Positions 16,192 through 24,855 of a stretch of 34,110 bases of DNA are shown here, one piece after another. The notes beneath the pieces are model-generated. The model saw only the letters and a program-made list of their open reading frames with translations, made no database searches and was not told the DNA's origin. This DNA is from Bacteriovorax stolpii. GTDB lineage: Bacteria > Bdellovibrionota > UBA1018. Within the stretch, counting starts at the first letter, position 1. Every line of letters starts with the position of its first letter. Location: NCBI GenBank assembly GCA_945860415.1, contig CAMAQA010000027.1:1-34110 (forward strand), in the 5' to 3' direction. The translations under genes were made by a program, and so were the position numbers.

Positions 16192-17124
16192 CTAATCTCC
16201 CTGGCCCAGGAAACCCAGGGCTACCGGACCGAAGATCAGAAGGAACACCGCGGGAAGAATGAACAAAATGACCGGGAACATGAGCTTTTGCGCCGCTGCA
16301 GCGCCGGCCTTCTCCGCCATCGTGAACCTCTGGACGCGGATCTGGTCAGATTGTTGACGCAGCGTCCGCCCGATCGGAGCGCCCATCTGGTCGGCCGAGA
16401 TCAGGATCGCAACCAGCGAGCTCATCTCAGGCATGTCCAGTCGTGCGGCCATTTCCCGGAGGCCCTCTGCGCGAGAAGAACCCACTTTGATCTCCTTGAG
16501 CACCTGCTCCAGCTCCTCGATGAGCGGACTGGGCTTGGCCTTCTCGACGACCTTGCCGATTGCGCCCACGAAATCGAGCCCGGCCTCGGTGGAAAGCGCC
16601 AGGAGATCGACAACAAACGGAAGCGCGCGCTTCACCTGCGCCTGGCGGACGCGAATCCTCGATCGGACCCAGAGGTCCGGAAAAAACCACCCGCCAACCG
16701 CCACGATTCCAAGCTGCCACAGCGCGATATCGAGGAAGCCAGTAATCGTCAGGACGGCTCCGACGAGCGGAAAGAAGAAGATCAGAAAGATCTTGAAGGC
16801 GATGAACTCGTCGGGAGTGAACTCTTCCCGGAGTCCCGCGGCAATGATTCGGCGCTTATACAGCGCGCGCCGAGTGTCCCAGTACGGTTTGCCACGGATC
16901 ATCGGAACAAAATACTGGGTGAAGAAGGGTCGGGTCGCCTTGACCAAGGAATTCGAAGACTTGCGGTTCTTGGTCTCGCCAAGGTTTTCTTCGGCTTCGC
17001 GCGCCTCCTGCTCCTGCACCAGGAACCGCATGACGAGGAAGGTCGCCACGAATATCAGCGCGTACGCCGTGTAGACGACGAAAGTTCCTCTCTCGACTGC
17101 CGATAGAACGGTGGACCCAAACAT
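16192..17124 (-). CDS. tadC: Tad pilus inner-membrane platform protein TadC
   Basis: 310 residues. Membrane segments occur near 15-33 and at about 108-155 (a hydrophobic pair), followed by a T2SF domain (about 170-285) with VVDLLALSTEAGLDFVGAIGKV, DMPEMSSLVAILISADQMGAPIGRTLRQQSDQIR and a C-terminal FILPAVFLLIFGPVAL helix. This is the TadC partner of TadB, but here it is the first gene of the operon, 13 kb upstream of tadB instead of next to it. Only 24 bp separate it from the divergent yihY gene, so its promoter must lie in that gap or inside yihY. I could not identify it with confidence. The ribosome binding site is weak. Confidence 0.9.
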   Translation of the reverse strand: MFGSTVLSAVERGTFVVYTAYALIFVATFLVMRFLVQEQEAREAEENLGETKNRKSSNSLVKATRPFFTQYFVPMIRGKPYWDTRRALYKRRIIAAGLREEFTPDEFIAFKIFLIFFFPLVGAVLTITGFLDIALWQLGIVAVGGWFFPDLWVRSRIRVRQAQVKRALPFVVDLLALSTEAGLDFVGAIGKVVEKAKPSPLIEELEQVLKEIKVGSSRAEGLREMAARLDMPEMSSLVAILISADQMGAPIGRTLRQQSDQIRVQRFTMAEKAGAAAAQKLMFPVILFILPAVFLLIFGPVALGFLGQGD

Positions 17125-17148
17125 GGCAAACTCGTATCGGTGAGAACG

Positions 17149-17946
17149 ATGCCCTTCTTGAAGAGTCTACGCCAATTTACCGTCGATGTCTGGAGGCAGT
17201 TCCAGGAGTGCCAGCTCCTGGGAGTCGCCTCGAGCCTGGCCTACACCACCCTGCTTTCGCTGATTCCACTGCTGGCAGTGAGTTTCGCAATTTTCCAGGC
17301 ATTTGGCGGACTTGACCGGCTTTATGCAACGGTCGAGCCGTTCCTGCTGGAGAACCTGACCGCGGGCTCGAGCGAGATTGCTGCTGAATACCTCCGAAAA
17401 TTCATCGAGAACGCCCACGGCGGCGCAATCGGAGCGACCGGCTTTTTTGCGCTGTTTTTCACGAGCATGAGCCTGCTGTTCAGCATCGACAAGGCCATCA
17501 ACCGGATCTGGAAAGCTCCCGAAACCCGAAGCTGGTTCCAGCGCTTGTCGGGCTACTGGTTTTTCATCACCCTCGGCCCCATGGCCCTGGCCGTGGCTAT
17601 TGGCCTCGTCACCTCGCGCGAACTTCCGATTTCACGAATCTTTCCAGGAAAGGCCGGAGTCCTGCTGCTATCCACGGCGGGTTTCTTCTGGGTGTTCAAG
17701 TTCGTGCCGAATCGAAAGGTCAACTGGAAGCCTGCACTCGTCTCGGCAGCCGTCACGGCGATCACCTCCAGCGTGGCCGGCTTGGCGTATGCAATCTACA
17801 CGCAGAAACTCGTCAGCTATAGCAAGATCTACGGCAGCCTCGGCGCGATCCCGATTCTCCTTTTGTGGATCTACGTCATCTGGGTGATCATTCTGACAGG
17901 AGTGGCGACCAGCGCCGTCCTGCAGAGAAACTACGACATGAAATGA
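17149..17946 (+). CDS. yihY: YihY/BrkB family inner-membrane protein
   Basis: 265 residues from the ATG at 17149, chosen over a GTG three codons earlier because GGTGAG lies four bases upstream of it. Six or so membrane helices are visible. Family stretches include ASSLAYTTLLSLIPLLAVSFAIF, FFALFFTSMSLLFSIDKAINRIW, a KFVPNRKVNWKPALVSA loop, and YSKIYGSLGAIPILLLWIYVIWVIILTG. These proteins were once called ribonuclease BN, but that link was an error; the true function is unclear and may be transport. It leads the plus-strand block and is followed after 12 bp by the secreted protein gene. Confidence 0.92.
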   Translation: MPFLKSLRQFTVDVWRQFQECQLLGVASSLAYTTLLSLIPLLAVSFAIFQAFGGLDRLYATVEPFLLENLTAGSSEIAAEYLRKFIENAHGGAIGATGFFALFFTSMSLLFSIDKAINRIWKAPETRSWFQRLSGYWFFITLGPMALAVAIGLVTSRELPISRIFPGKAGVLLLSTAGFFWVFKFVPNRKVNWKPALVSAAVTAITSSVAGLAYAIYTQKLVSYSKIYGSLGAIPILLLWIYVIWVIILTGVATSAVLQRNYDMK

Positions 17947-17958
17947 CCGGAGGGTCCA

Positions 17959-18705
17959 ATGATCGCGCGGATCATAGTCACGATTTTCCTCGCATGCCTG
18001 GCCTCGGATGCATCCGCGGTCGAAAAGCGTCCTGGCCCGGCAACGGAGTGGGATCACTGGTACACGGTCACCCTACTTCCGAAAACTCCGTTTGCGTACT
18101 ACCGCGAGACGCTCGAGCGGAACAAAGGTCGGCTGCATTTCAAGACCGAGATGTGGAAGAAGGAAGAAGGCTTCATCAACTCCGAACAGCTCGGAGTCTT
18201 CAGTGAAGACAGCCCGGAGCTCAAGCCGCTGTTCTATAACTTTCACGCCACCTACCGCGAGAGCGAGGTCAGCATCGACGGCTCTGCTGCAAACGGGCGC
18301 CTGCAGGTACGAATCACGAGGAATGGCACGGAGCTTCCGGTCATCACGCGCGGGCTTCCGACCAAGGCCTTCTTCTCGAGCATGTTTCCAATCTGGATGA
18401 GCCGGAAGCTCCACAATACTCCCGCAGACCAGGTGAAGTCGATGAGCGTTCCTTTCCTGGCCATTCTCGAGGACAACCAGGATGCCGGTTTTTCCGCAGA
18501 GAACGGCAGGATCCAGGTCATGGATCCGGACGATTTTGCCAAGTCCTCCGGGACGATCCGGGTGCAGGTGGACTTCAACGGCCAGCGCTCGAGCTGGTAT
18601 CTGGACAAGGCCGGCAGCCCGGTCCGCGTGGAGATTCCCGGCCAGAAGACGCGCATCGAACGCTCGGACGAAAAACGCGCCAAGGCATTCCTGAACTCCC
18701 CGTGA
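17959..18705 (+). CDS. Secreted protein of unknown function
   Basis: 248 residues with a signal peptide (MIARIIVTIFLACLASDASA, cut expected before VEK) and GGAGG at ideal spacing. The mature protein is rich in beta-type segments (WDHWYTVTLLPKTPFAYYRE, GRLHFKTEMWKKEEGF, GTIRVQVDFNGQRSSWYLDKAG) and has no cysteine. The pattern of a periplasmic barrel or LolA-like sheet is possible, but I do not recognise the family. Its stop overlaps the GTG start of the permease gene by three bases. It could therefore supply the missing periplasmic component of the transporter, although it does not look like a DppA/OppA solute-binding protein. Confidence 0.85.
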   Translation: MIARIIVTIFLACLASDASAVEKRPGPATEWDHWYTVTLLPKTPFAYYRETLERNKGRLHFKTEMWKKEEGFINSEQLGVFSEDSPELKPLFYNFHATYRESEVSIDGSAANGRLQVRITRNGTELPVITRGLPTKAFFSSMFPIWMSRKLHNTPADQVKSMSVPFLAILEDNQDAGFSAENGRIQVMDPDDFAKSSGTIRVQVDFNGQRSSWYLDKAGSPVRVEIPGQKTRIERSDEKRAKAFLNSP

Positions 18706-19616
18706 TCCGCAGGACGCTCCAGTTCATTTTCGCAGCCGCCGCGGTTTTCGTGGTCAGTCGGGTGCTCATCCGTGCCCTCCCGGGTGATCCGCTCGACTCT
18801 CTCCTGGCCGAAACAGCCCTCGCAATCCCTCGAGACAAGATCGCCGAGGATCTCGGCCTGAACCTGGGAATCCTCGAGCTCATCCATCGCGACTTCGCAG
18901 GCCTGCTCCGAGGTGACCTGGGCTACTCCCTGATCACGCGCGAACCCGTACTGGAAATGCTGCTTCCGCGGCTGGCTCGTACCCTCGCGCTCGCTGCCGG
19001 TGCACTCGTGGTGGCGCTCTCGCTCGGCATTCCCGCAGGTGTTTTCTGCTCGGCCAACCACCGCTCGAGAGGACGTCAGCTCGTTGCAAGGTCACTTCGT
19101 GGCACCTCGACGTTCCTGATTTCTATTCCACTTGCCTGGATCGGCCCGGCGCTGCTTTACGTGTTCGCGATCCTCCTTCCCTGGGTGGAGTTTCGCGGAT
19201 CGTGGGCGCTGGCCTGCCTCGTGCTGGCGCTTCCACTCGCGGGAAACTGGGCGCGAATCGTGGAGCTTCGCTCTCGAGAGGAAATGAGCCAGCCGTTCTT
19301 CCAGGCGGCTCTCGCGCGTGGTGTTCCTGAATGGCGTGCGATCCTCAAGAACGGACTGGCACCATCTGCAGGTGCGCTGCTGGCAACACTCGGCTCACAG
19401 GCCGGGGCGCTTCTCGCAGGGTCATTCATCGCCGAGTGGATTTTCGACTGGCCGGGAATGGGAGTGGCCTGGGTGCAGGCCACCCTCCAGCGTGATTACC
19501 CGGTCATGGAGGCGGCCACTTTCCTCGGCTCCGTGGCCTGCCTCTTGGGAGTTCTTGCCGGAGACCTGCTCCAGCAACTCTGGGATCCTCGCCAGCGCGA
19601 GGAGCGGACTCCATGA
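18702..19616 (+). CDS. Peptide-type ABC transporter permease (DppB/OppB-like)
   Basis: 304 residues, starting at a GTG that overlaps the upstream stop. The order is an N-terminal helix, an extracytoplasmic loop (LPGDPLDSLLAET...), then a BPD_transp_1 core of five helices. LPGDP near the first helix and GDLGYSLITREPVLEMLLPRLARTLALA are hallmarks of the DppB/OppB group. The cytoplasmic EAA loop reads FFQAALARGVPEWRAILKNGLAPSAGALLATLG. It would form the inner-membrane channel with the next gene. No ATPase or solute-binding protein gene is in the cluster, so those parts must come from elsewhere. Confidence 0.9.
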   Translation: MIRRTLQFIFAAAAVFVVSRVLIRALPGDPLDSLLAETALAIPRDKIAEDLGLNLGILELIHRDFAGLLRGDLGYSLITREPVLEMLLPRLARTLALAAGALVVALSLGIPAGVFCSANHRSRGRQLVARSLRGTSTFLISIPLAWIGPALLYVFAILLPWVEFRGSWALACLVLALPLAGNWARIVELRSREEMSQPFFQAALARGVPEWRAILKNGLAPSAGALLATLGSQAGALLAGSFIAEWIFDWPGMGVAWVQATLQRDYPVMEAATFLGSVACLLGVLAGDLLQQLWDPRQREERTP

Positions 19617-20386
19617 TGCGCCACACGTGGGCATGGGCATGGCTGATCCTCTGGTTTGGCGGATCTCTGGCGTGGACTCTGTTCGGGGGCCATGTTCCGT
19701 TCCAGCTCGAGCGGGCACTGGAAGCTCCCTCGGCTGAACTGCTCCTCGGTGCAGACACCTACGGCCGCAGTCTCCTTTCGCTACTCTCGGGAGCATCCCT
19801 GCTCAGCTTCGGGTTTGCAGCGGCATGTGTGGCCTGCAGCATCGGTATCGCCCTCGCTGTCGCAGGAATTGCTCCCAACCTGCCTCGCACCGCAGAACGG
19901 ATCCTCGAATCGGCGCTTCAGTTCCTGCTCGCATTTCCGTCACTGCTCTTTGCATTCATGGTCGCCGGGCTGCTCGGCCCAGGAAGAACCACGATAGCGG
20001 CAGCGTTGATCCTCGGATCCGCACCCGGGCTCAGCCGCACGCTCTGGGCACGCTCACGCGAGATCGCAAAACAGGAATTCATCTGGGCGGCGCGCGCTCT
20101 CGGCGCCGGTCCGCTCCGGCTGGCGTTCCTGCACTATCTTCCCCACCTCGCATCCGTTGCCCGCGTCAAGATTCCATCGATGCTGGCACATGCACTCGTG
20201 GCCGAAGCCTCACTCAGTTTTCTCGGCTTGGGGTTTCCTGTTGGAGAGGAAAGCTGGGGCTCACTCCTCGCACAAGCCAAGGACTACCTGATCGAAGCGC
20301 CCCACATTTCGCTCGGCGTGGGCCTGCCGCTGGTGCTCTCGCTACTGGCGCTTGATGTCGTTTCCAAACCTGCTCGCGGCGAGTAA
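19613..20386 (+). CDS. Peptide-type ABC transporter permease (DppC/OppC-like)
   Basis: 257 residues, shorter than typical DppC (about 290-300) because the N-terminal cytoplasmic extension is nearly absent. Conserved stretches are LLLGADTYGRSLLSLLSGA (the GTD..GRD-type motif), the EAA loop IAKQEFIWAARALGAGPLRLAFLHYLPHL, and EASLSFLGLGFPVGEESWGSLLAQAKDYL, very typical of DppC. The start overlaps the DppB-like gene by four bases. Its end is followed by nagZ with 13 bp between, linking peptide uptake to cell-wall sugar cleavage. Confidence 0.9.
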   Translation: MMRHTWAWAWLILWFGGSLAWTLFGGHVPFQLERALEAPSAELLLGADTYGRSLLSLLSGASLLSFGFAAACVACSIGIALAVAGIAPNLPRTAERILESALQFLLAFPSLLFAFMVAGLLGPGRTTIAAALILGSAPGLSRTLWARSREIAKQEFIWAARALGAGPLRLAFLHYLPHLASVARVKIPSMLAHALVAEASLSFLGLGFPVGEESWGSLLAQAKDYLIEAPHISLGVGLPLVLSLLALDVVSKPARGE

Positions 20387-20399
20387 TCTTAAAGACTCT

Positions 20400-21485
20400 A
20401 TGAGCCTCACGAAGGATGCACTCGAAAATCTCGGCGAGCTTTTCATCATGGGTTTCTCCGGACTGGACCTTGGAGACGATACCGCCTCGTTCATCCGCGA
20501 GGCGAAGATCGGAGGCACCATCCTTTTTTCGCCGAACTATGAATCACCTGCGCAGGTTGCCGAGCTGACCACCCAGATCCAGGAGTGCCGTTCCGATCTG
20601 CCACTCTGGATTTCCGTCGATCATGAGGGTGGCAAGGTGCAGCGGTTCAAGAAGGCCTTCACTCGGATTCCTGAAGCGGCGGACATCGCCGCAACCGGAT
20701 CTCCGAATCTGGCCTTCGAGATCTCGAGCCTCATGGCACGCGAACTGGCGGCTGTCGGCGTCAATCTCAACTTCTGCCCGGTTGCAGACATCAACACCAA
20801 CCCCAGGAACCCGGTCATCGGGTCGCGGTCCTTCGGCGAAACCGAGGAACAGGTCTCGAAATTCGTCACTGCCATGGTGCGCGGTCACCTCACCAATGGC
20901 GTGCAGCCCTGCGTGAAGCATTTTCCGGGGCACGGAGACACGGCGGTCGACTCGCACTTCGCGCTGCCCAAGGTCACCACCGCCCTCGAAACTCTTCGCG
21001 AGCGCGAATGGCGTCCATTCTCCAAGGCTTTCAAGTCGAGATGCGCGATGGTCATGACTGCGCACATTTTGTTCCCGGAAATCGACCCGGAGTTCCCTGC
21101 AACACTTTCCACGAAAATCCTGCGCGGAGTACTGCGCGAGGAACTCAGGTACAACCGCGTGATCATCAGCGATGACATGGAGATGGGCGCAATCACGGAT
21201 CACTATGGTGCCGAAGATGCCCCCCGCCTGGCACTGCAGGCCGGGTGCGACCTCCTGATCTACAGAAGCGAGAAGGCGGCTCGTGCGGCCCATGCAGCCG
21301 TCCAAAAAGCACTGGCCGAGGGGCACCTATCACCCGAAGTCGTGATGACGGCAGTGGAGCGCTCGCGCGCGCTCAAACGCGAGGTCCTGGGCCAGTACCG
21401 GGCACCGATCATCGCGGATCTTCCGGGCCTGGTTGGAACGCCGGAAAATCAGGCCATCGTCGACCAGGTGAAACCCCGCGCGTGA
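20400..21485 (+). CDS. nagZ: Glycoside hydrolase family 3, NagZ-type beta-N-acetylhexosaminidase
   Basis: 361 residues from the ATG at 20400; earlier ATGs at 20352-20355 lie inside the permease gene. There is no signal peptide, so it acts in the cytoplasm. NagZ removes GlcNAc from GlcNAc-anhydroMurNAc peptides during peptidoglycan recycling. Visible motifs are ISVDHEGGKVQRF near residue 75, the diagnostic KHFPGHGDT (173-181) followed by DSH (184-186, the His/Asp pair used as acid/base in NagZ), and ISDDMEMGA (256-264) holding the nucleophile Asp. The ribosome binding site is weak. The stop overlaps the dipeptidase GTG. Assignment to NagZ rather than another GH3 enzyme rests on the KHFPGHG...DSH loop and the single-domain size. 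Confidence 0.92.
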   Translation: MSLTKDALENLGELFIMGFSGLDLGDDTASFIREAKIGGTILFSPNYESPAQVAELTTQIQECRSDLPLWISVDHEGGKVQRFKKAFTRIPEAADIAATGSPNLAFEISSLMARELAAVGVNLNFCPVADINTNPRNPVIGSRSFGETEEQVSKFVTAMVRGHLTNGVQPCVKHFPGHGDTAVDSHFALPKVTTALETLREREWRPFSKAFKSRCAMVMTAHILFPEIDPEFPATLSTKILRGVLREELRYNRVIISDDMEMGAITDHYGAEDAPRLALQAGCDLLIYRSEKAARAAHAAVQKALAEGHLSPEVVMTAVERSRALKREVLGQYRAPIIADLPGLVGTPENQAIVDQVKPRA

Positions 21486-22637
21486 AGCTGCCGCTTTCCT
21501 TCCTCCTGGCCATCCCCCTTCTGATTTCGAGTGCCGCCGCCGCTACTCCGCTTCTCGAAGGAAGCGTGGACCTGCACGCCCATCTTTTCATGCACGAAGG
21601 CGCAGGCATCGACTGGCTCGGATCGTTTGCGGGTCCGATCACCTCCACGGGATGGCAAGACAAGCTTCACTCGCGGGTGAATTTCGAAACTCTCCCGGCC
21701 TCTGGGCACTCCATCGTCGTCGTTGCGCTGTATACCCATGTTCTCTTCCGAGGCTCGATCGAAGAGTCGATGGAGCGCCAGCTTCAGGAAGCGCACCGAT
21801 TCATCGACAAGAATCCCGGTTGGTCCCTGGCGAAATCCTGCCGGCAGGCCAGAGACCTTCTGAACAGCGGCAAAAGGGTGCTGCTGCTGTCCATCGAGGG
21901 CGCCTCGCGGAATCTCGACACGCCCGAAGCCATCCAGCGCTGGATTGATCGTGAGGGCGTTTCCATCGTCACCCCCCTTCATTTCACGAACGATTGGATT
22001 GGCGGTCCGTCGCTTCTTCCTGGAGTTCGGGGACTCGTGGAGCCCATGGGATGGCTCCGTGCCTGGTTCCATTCGCGCGGCGAGGACGACGTCCTTCGAA
22101 ACCCTCGCGGGCTGACGACCCGTGGACGCGACCTCATCGAAGTTCTGGTCCAACGCAAGGTCTGGATCGACCTCTCGCACGCCTCGGAAGCGGCACTCGA
22201 ATCGATCTATCCGATTCTGGATGGAGCCGCGCAACCAGCACTCCACACTCACACGATGCTTCGGCGATATTATCCAGGAGAACGAGGCCTCTCCGAAAAG
22301 CAAATCGGCGAGGTATCCGCCCGGAATGGCGTCATCGGGTTGATTCCGAGCGAAGATCAGATGGGCAACGCGCGTCGGCAGAACCCAGGCTGCAGGTCCG
22401 GCCTCCACATAAGCGTCGAGGCCGGACCTGCAGTCCCGCTCGGTGGCAATCGGAAGCGACGCGAATGCCCCGCTCGACTTCCTCGGCCCTTCGTGTCCGG
22501 ACCAGGCGAGCGGACCGGCAGGCCCGGAGCCTTTCGTCCATTACGGCGACATGCCCCGGCTGAAGCTCGCGCTCGAACAGGAACAGATCCCGACGATCAC
22601 GGCCCGCGAATTTCTCGATCGCTGCCCGAGCCGTTAA
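21482..22637 (+). pseudogene. M19-like membrane dipeptidase, reading frame broken near the 3' end
   Basis: The gene starts at a GTG overlapping the nagZ stop and has a signal peptide (residues 1-21, AAA). Family M19 zinc-site regions are present: DLHAH (30-34, HxH where M19 usually has HxD), LSIEGA, DLSHAS and HTHTMLRRYYPGERGLSEKQIGEVSARNGVIGL. After about position 22380 the frame loses family character. The expected ending resumes in the next frame as VAIGSDANAPLDFLGPSCPD...FLDRCPSR, stopping at 22637 (the GSD aspartate is a zinc ligand in M19). A one-base gain (or two-base loss) between about 22380 and 22416 explains this. That stretch contains a perfect 16-bp inverted repeat, so an assembly or sequencing error is as likely as a true mutation. 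Repaired, the protein would have about 385 residues. Confidence 0.78.
22390..22433. repeat. Perfect 16-bp inverted repeat with 12-base loop
   Basis: CTGCAGGTCCGGCCTC (22390-22405) is exactly complementary to GAGGCCGGACCTGCAG (22418-22433). It lies inside the dipeptidase gene at the point where the reading frame breaks. There is no T-run on either side, so it is not an intrinsic terminator. Confidence 0.9.
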
Positions 22638-22667
22638 GGCTCTCGATCGCTGCCCCAGGCGCTAGGA
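22613..22667. repeat. Imperfect tandem duplication at the dipeptidase stop
   Basis: TCTCGATCGCTGCCC occurs at 22613 and again at 22641, a 28-base period. Copy 1 encodes the last residues LDRCPSR and the stop. Copy 2, just past the stop, would read LDRCPRR and stop in a different frame. The 3' part of the unit is diverged. It looks like an old duplication of the gene end. Confidence 0.7.
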
Positions 22668-22677
22668 CGGCGCGCTG

Positions 22678-24321
22678 TCAAAAGCCCGAATACTCCTTGA
22701 ACTCGCCGTAAACGGCACGCAGTCCGTCAGCGATTTCTCCGAGGGTGGCCTGCGCTCGAACCGCTTCGATCACGAGCCCCTGCACATTCGCCGATCCCTT
22801 CGCTCCATCACGGAGAGCACGCATCGCCGACTCGTACGTCGAGGCCGAGCGCTTGGCCCGATACGCACGCACGCGCTCGACTGCGCGACGCTCCACCTCG
22901 GGAGAAATCCTCATCAACTCCATCTTGGCTGCAGGCTGGGTGTCCTGGAAGCAGTTCACCCCCACGACCTTGATCTTCGCAGCGTCGATCGACTTCTGGT
23001 CATGGTAGGCCGAATCGAGGATTTCATTTTGGATGTAGCCGCTCTCAATACAGGCGACCGTTCCCCCGCGCTTCTCGATCTCATCGAGGTACGTCCACGT
23101 CCGCTTCTCGATTTCGTCCGTCAATGACTCGATGAACCAGCTTCCCGCAAGCGGGTCGACGGTCTGAGTGACATTCGACTCATAGGCGATGACCTGCTGC
23201 GTACGGAGGGCGATCCTTGCAGACTCTTCCGTCGGAAGAGCCAGCGCCTCGTCAAACGAGTTGGTGTGCAGCGACTGCGTCCCGCCCAGAACGGAGGACA
23301 ACGCCTGGAGCGCCACTCGAATCACGTTGTTCTGCGGCTGCTGCGCCGTCAGCGTCGAGCCTGCCGTCTGGCTATGAAACCGGAGGGCGCACGAACGCGA
23401 ATCCTTCGCCCCAAAGCGCTCCTTCATGATCTTCGCCCAGATTCTCCGCGCAGCGCGGAATTTGGCAATCTCCTCGAAGAAGTCGCTATGGACGTTGAAG
23501 AAGAACGAAAGCTGGCCGGCGAACTCATCGACCGAAAGGCCCCGATCCACCGCGGCCTGAACGTAGGCAATCGCGTCCGCGAACGTGAACGCCAGCTCCT
23601 GCACGGCCGTCGAGCCGGCCTCACGGATGTGGTAGCCCGAAATACTGATCGGATTCCATTTCGGAGCATTCTTCGAGCACCAGTCGAACATGTCGGTGGT
23701 GATGCGAAGCGCCCCTTCGGGAGGATAAATGAAATTACCGCGGGCGATGTACTCCTTGAGCACGTCGTTCTGGACAGTACCGCGGAGTTCGGCCGCCTTC
23801 CCGCCCTGCTCCTCGGCGACGGCAACATAAAATCCGAGCAGGATCGATGCCGTCGCATTGATCGTCATCGAGGTCGAAACCTGCGAAAGATCGATGCCAT
23901 TGAAGAGCGTGCGCATTTCATCGAGCGTCGATAGTGAGACTCCGACCTTGCCGACTTCGCCGAGCGAACGCGGATGATCCGGGTCGTAGCCCAGCTGCGT
24001 CGGCAGATCGAACGCCACCGACAATCCCATCGTCCCCTGCGAGAGCAGGTAGTGGTACCGCTTGTTGGATTCCTCAGCCGTCCCAAACCCCGCGTACTGG
24101 CGCATGGTCCAGAGGCGACCGCGGTACATGTCCCTCTGGACGCCCCGAACAAACGGCAGCTTTCCGGGAGTGCCCAGCTTCTCCTCGACCGCCTGGAGGT
24201 CGCCGACCCAGGGAGCGTCGGCAGGTCCATACGCCTCCCGAATCTCGATCCCCGAACGGGTCTGAAGAAAGACGGGAGCCTTGGGCGCCTTGCCCGAGGA
24301 CGACGACGGCTTTTCGCTCAC
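22678..24321 (-). CDS. mcmA1: Methylmalonyl-CoA mutase, catalytic (large) subunit
   Basis: 547 residues, starting at GTG with GGGAG eight bases upstream. It is the catalytic TIM-barrel part of the adenosylcobalamin mutase that interconverts methylmalonyl-CoA and succinyl-CoA. Residues that separate this enzyme from isobutyryl-CoA mutase are present: RQYAGF with Tyr76 (Phe in IcmA) and ALRI with Arg206 (Gln in IcmA). SISGYH has the catalytic-site His231. The protein ends at EYSGF with no cobalamin-binding domain (no DxHxxG), so a separate B12 subunit is needed and is not in this window. It is the last gene of the carboxylase operon, two intergenic bases after the biotin carrier gene stop. Confidence 0.92.
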   Translation of the reverse strand: MSEKPSSSSGKAPKAPVFLQTRSGIEIREAYGPADAPWVGDLQAVEEKLGTPGKLPFVRGVQRDMYRGRLWTMRQYAGFGTAEESNKRYHYLLSQGTMGLSVAFDLPTQLGYDPDHPRSLGEVGKVGVSLSTLDEMRTLFNGIDLSQVSTSMTINATASILLGFYVAVAEEQGGKAAELRGTVQNDVLKEYIARGNFIYPPEGALRITTDMFDWCSKNAPKWNPISISGYHIREAGSTAVQELAFTFADAIAYVQAAVDRGLSVDEFAGQLSFFFNVHSDFFEEIAKFRAARRIWAKIMKERFGAKDSRSCALRFHSQTAGSTLTAQQPQNNVIRVALQALSSVLGGTQSLHTNSFDEALALPTEESARIALRTQQVIAYESNVTQTVDPLAGSWFIESLTDEIEKRTWTYLDEIEKRGGTVACIESGYIQNEILDSAYHDQKSIDAAKIKVVGVNCFQDTQPAAKMELMRISPEVERRAVERVRAYRAKRSASTYESAMRALRDGAKGSANVQGLVIEAVRAQATLGEIADGLRAVYGEFKEYSGF

Positions 24322-24324
24322 GAT

Positions 24325-24855
24325 TTATTCTCCCAACTGGAGGAGGTCCGCGCCGGTTTCCACCGCCTGGCCCTCGGTCACTGCCACTTTCGAAACCACT
24401 CCGGCCTGTGGGGCCTTGATGGGGTTCTCCATCTTCATGGCTTCCATGACAAGCAGGACCTGGTCCTTCTCGACAGAATCGCCCGCCTTGACGTGGAGGC
24501 GCACGATCTTGCCCGGCATCTGAGCTCGGACGCGGACCGTCTTCTTCTTCGCAGGTCCCGATCCCGAGGCACTGGCCTCTCCAGCGCGCGTAAAGTGAAG
24601 TCCGGTGTGAATTTCCGGACCCTTGCGCGACTTCAAGCGATACAGAACCTTTCCGTCCTCGTCCTTTTCGGCAATCAGGTCAAACCCGAAGGTGCCGTGC
24701 GGGAATTCCATCCAGACTCCATGCGAGTCCTTCCGCCAGCTGACATCCCAAGTCTCCTTGCCCACGCGAACGCGGCCGGAGCCCTGGAGTCCGCGCGGAA
24801 TCGAGAGCCATTCGAGATCCAATGCACCGAGCTTTCCAACGATGGTTGCACTCAT
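24325..24855 (-). CDS. Biotin carboxyl carrier protein of acyl-CoA carboxylase
   Basis: 176 residues. The C-terminal half (about 105-175) is a biotinyl/lipoyl domain with the biotinylation motif EAMKM, target Lys141, preceded by MPGKIVRLHVKAGDSVEKDQVL. The N-terminal 95 residues form a beta-rich region resembling the BT (linking) domain of propionyl-CoA carboxylase alpha chains, joined by a short Ala/Ser/Gly linker. The biotin carboxylase and carrier modules, fused in PccA, are therefore split in two here. The start overlaps the carboxylase stop as ATGA. Confidence 0.93.
   Translation of the reverse strand: MSATIVGKLGALDLEWLSIPRGLQGSGRVRVGKETWDVSWRKDSHGVWMEFPHGTFGFDLIAEKDEDGKVLYRLKSRKGPEIHTGLHFTRAGEASASGSGPAKKKTVRVRAQMPGKIVRLHVKAGDSVEKDQVLLVMEAMKMENPIKAPQAGVVSKVAVTEGQAVETGADLLQLGE

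Noticed and set aside
17140..17230. TGGCAC inside yihY as a sigma-54 promoter for the tad operon
   Set aside because: On the minus strand TGGCAC is present, but the GC of the -12 element is not at the required spacing.
22390..22433. Palindrome as an intrinsic terminator
   Set aside because: It has no T-tract on either strand and lies inside a coding region.
22678..24321. Isobutyryl-CoA mutase
   Set aside because: Tyr76 and Arg206 match the methylmalonyl-CoA enzyme; IcmA has Phe and Gln at these positions.
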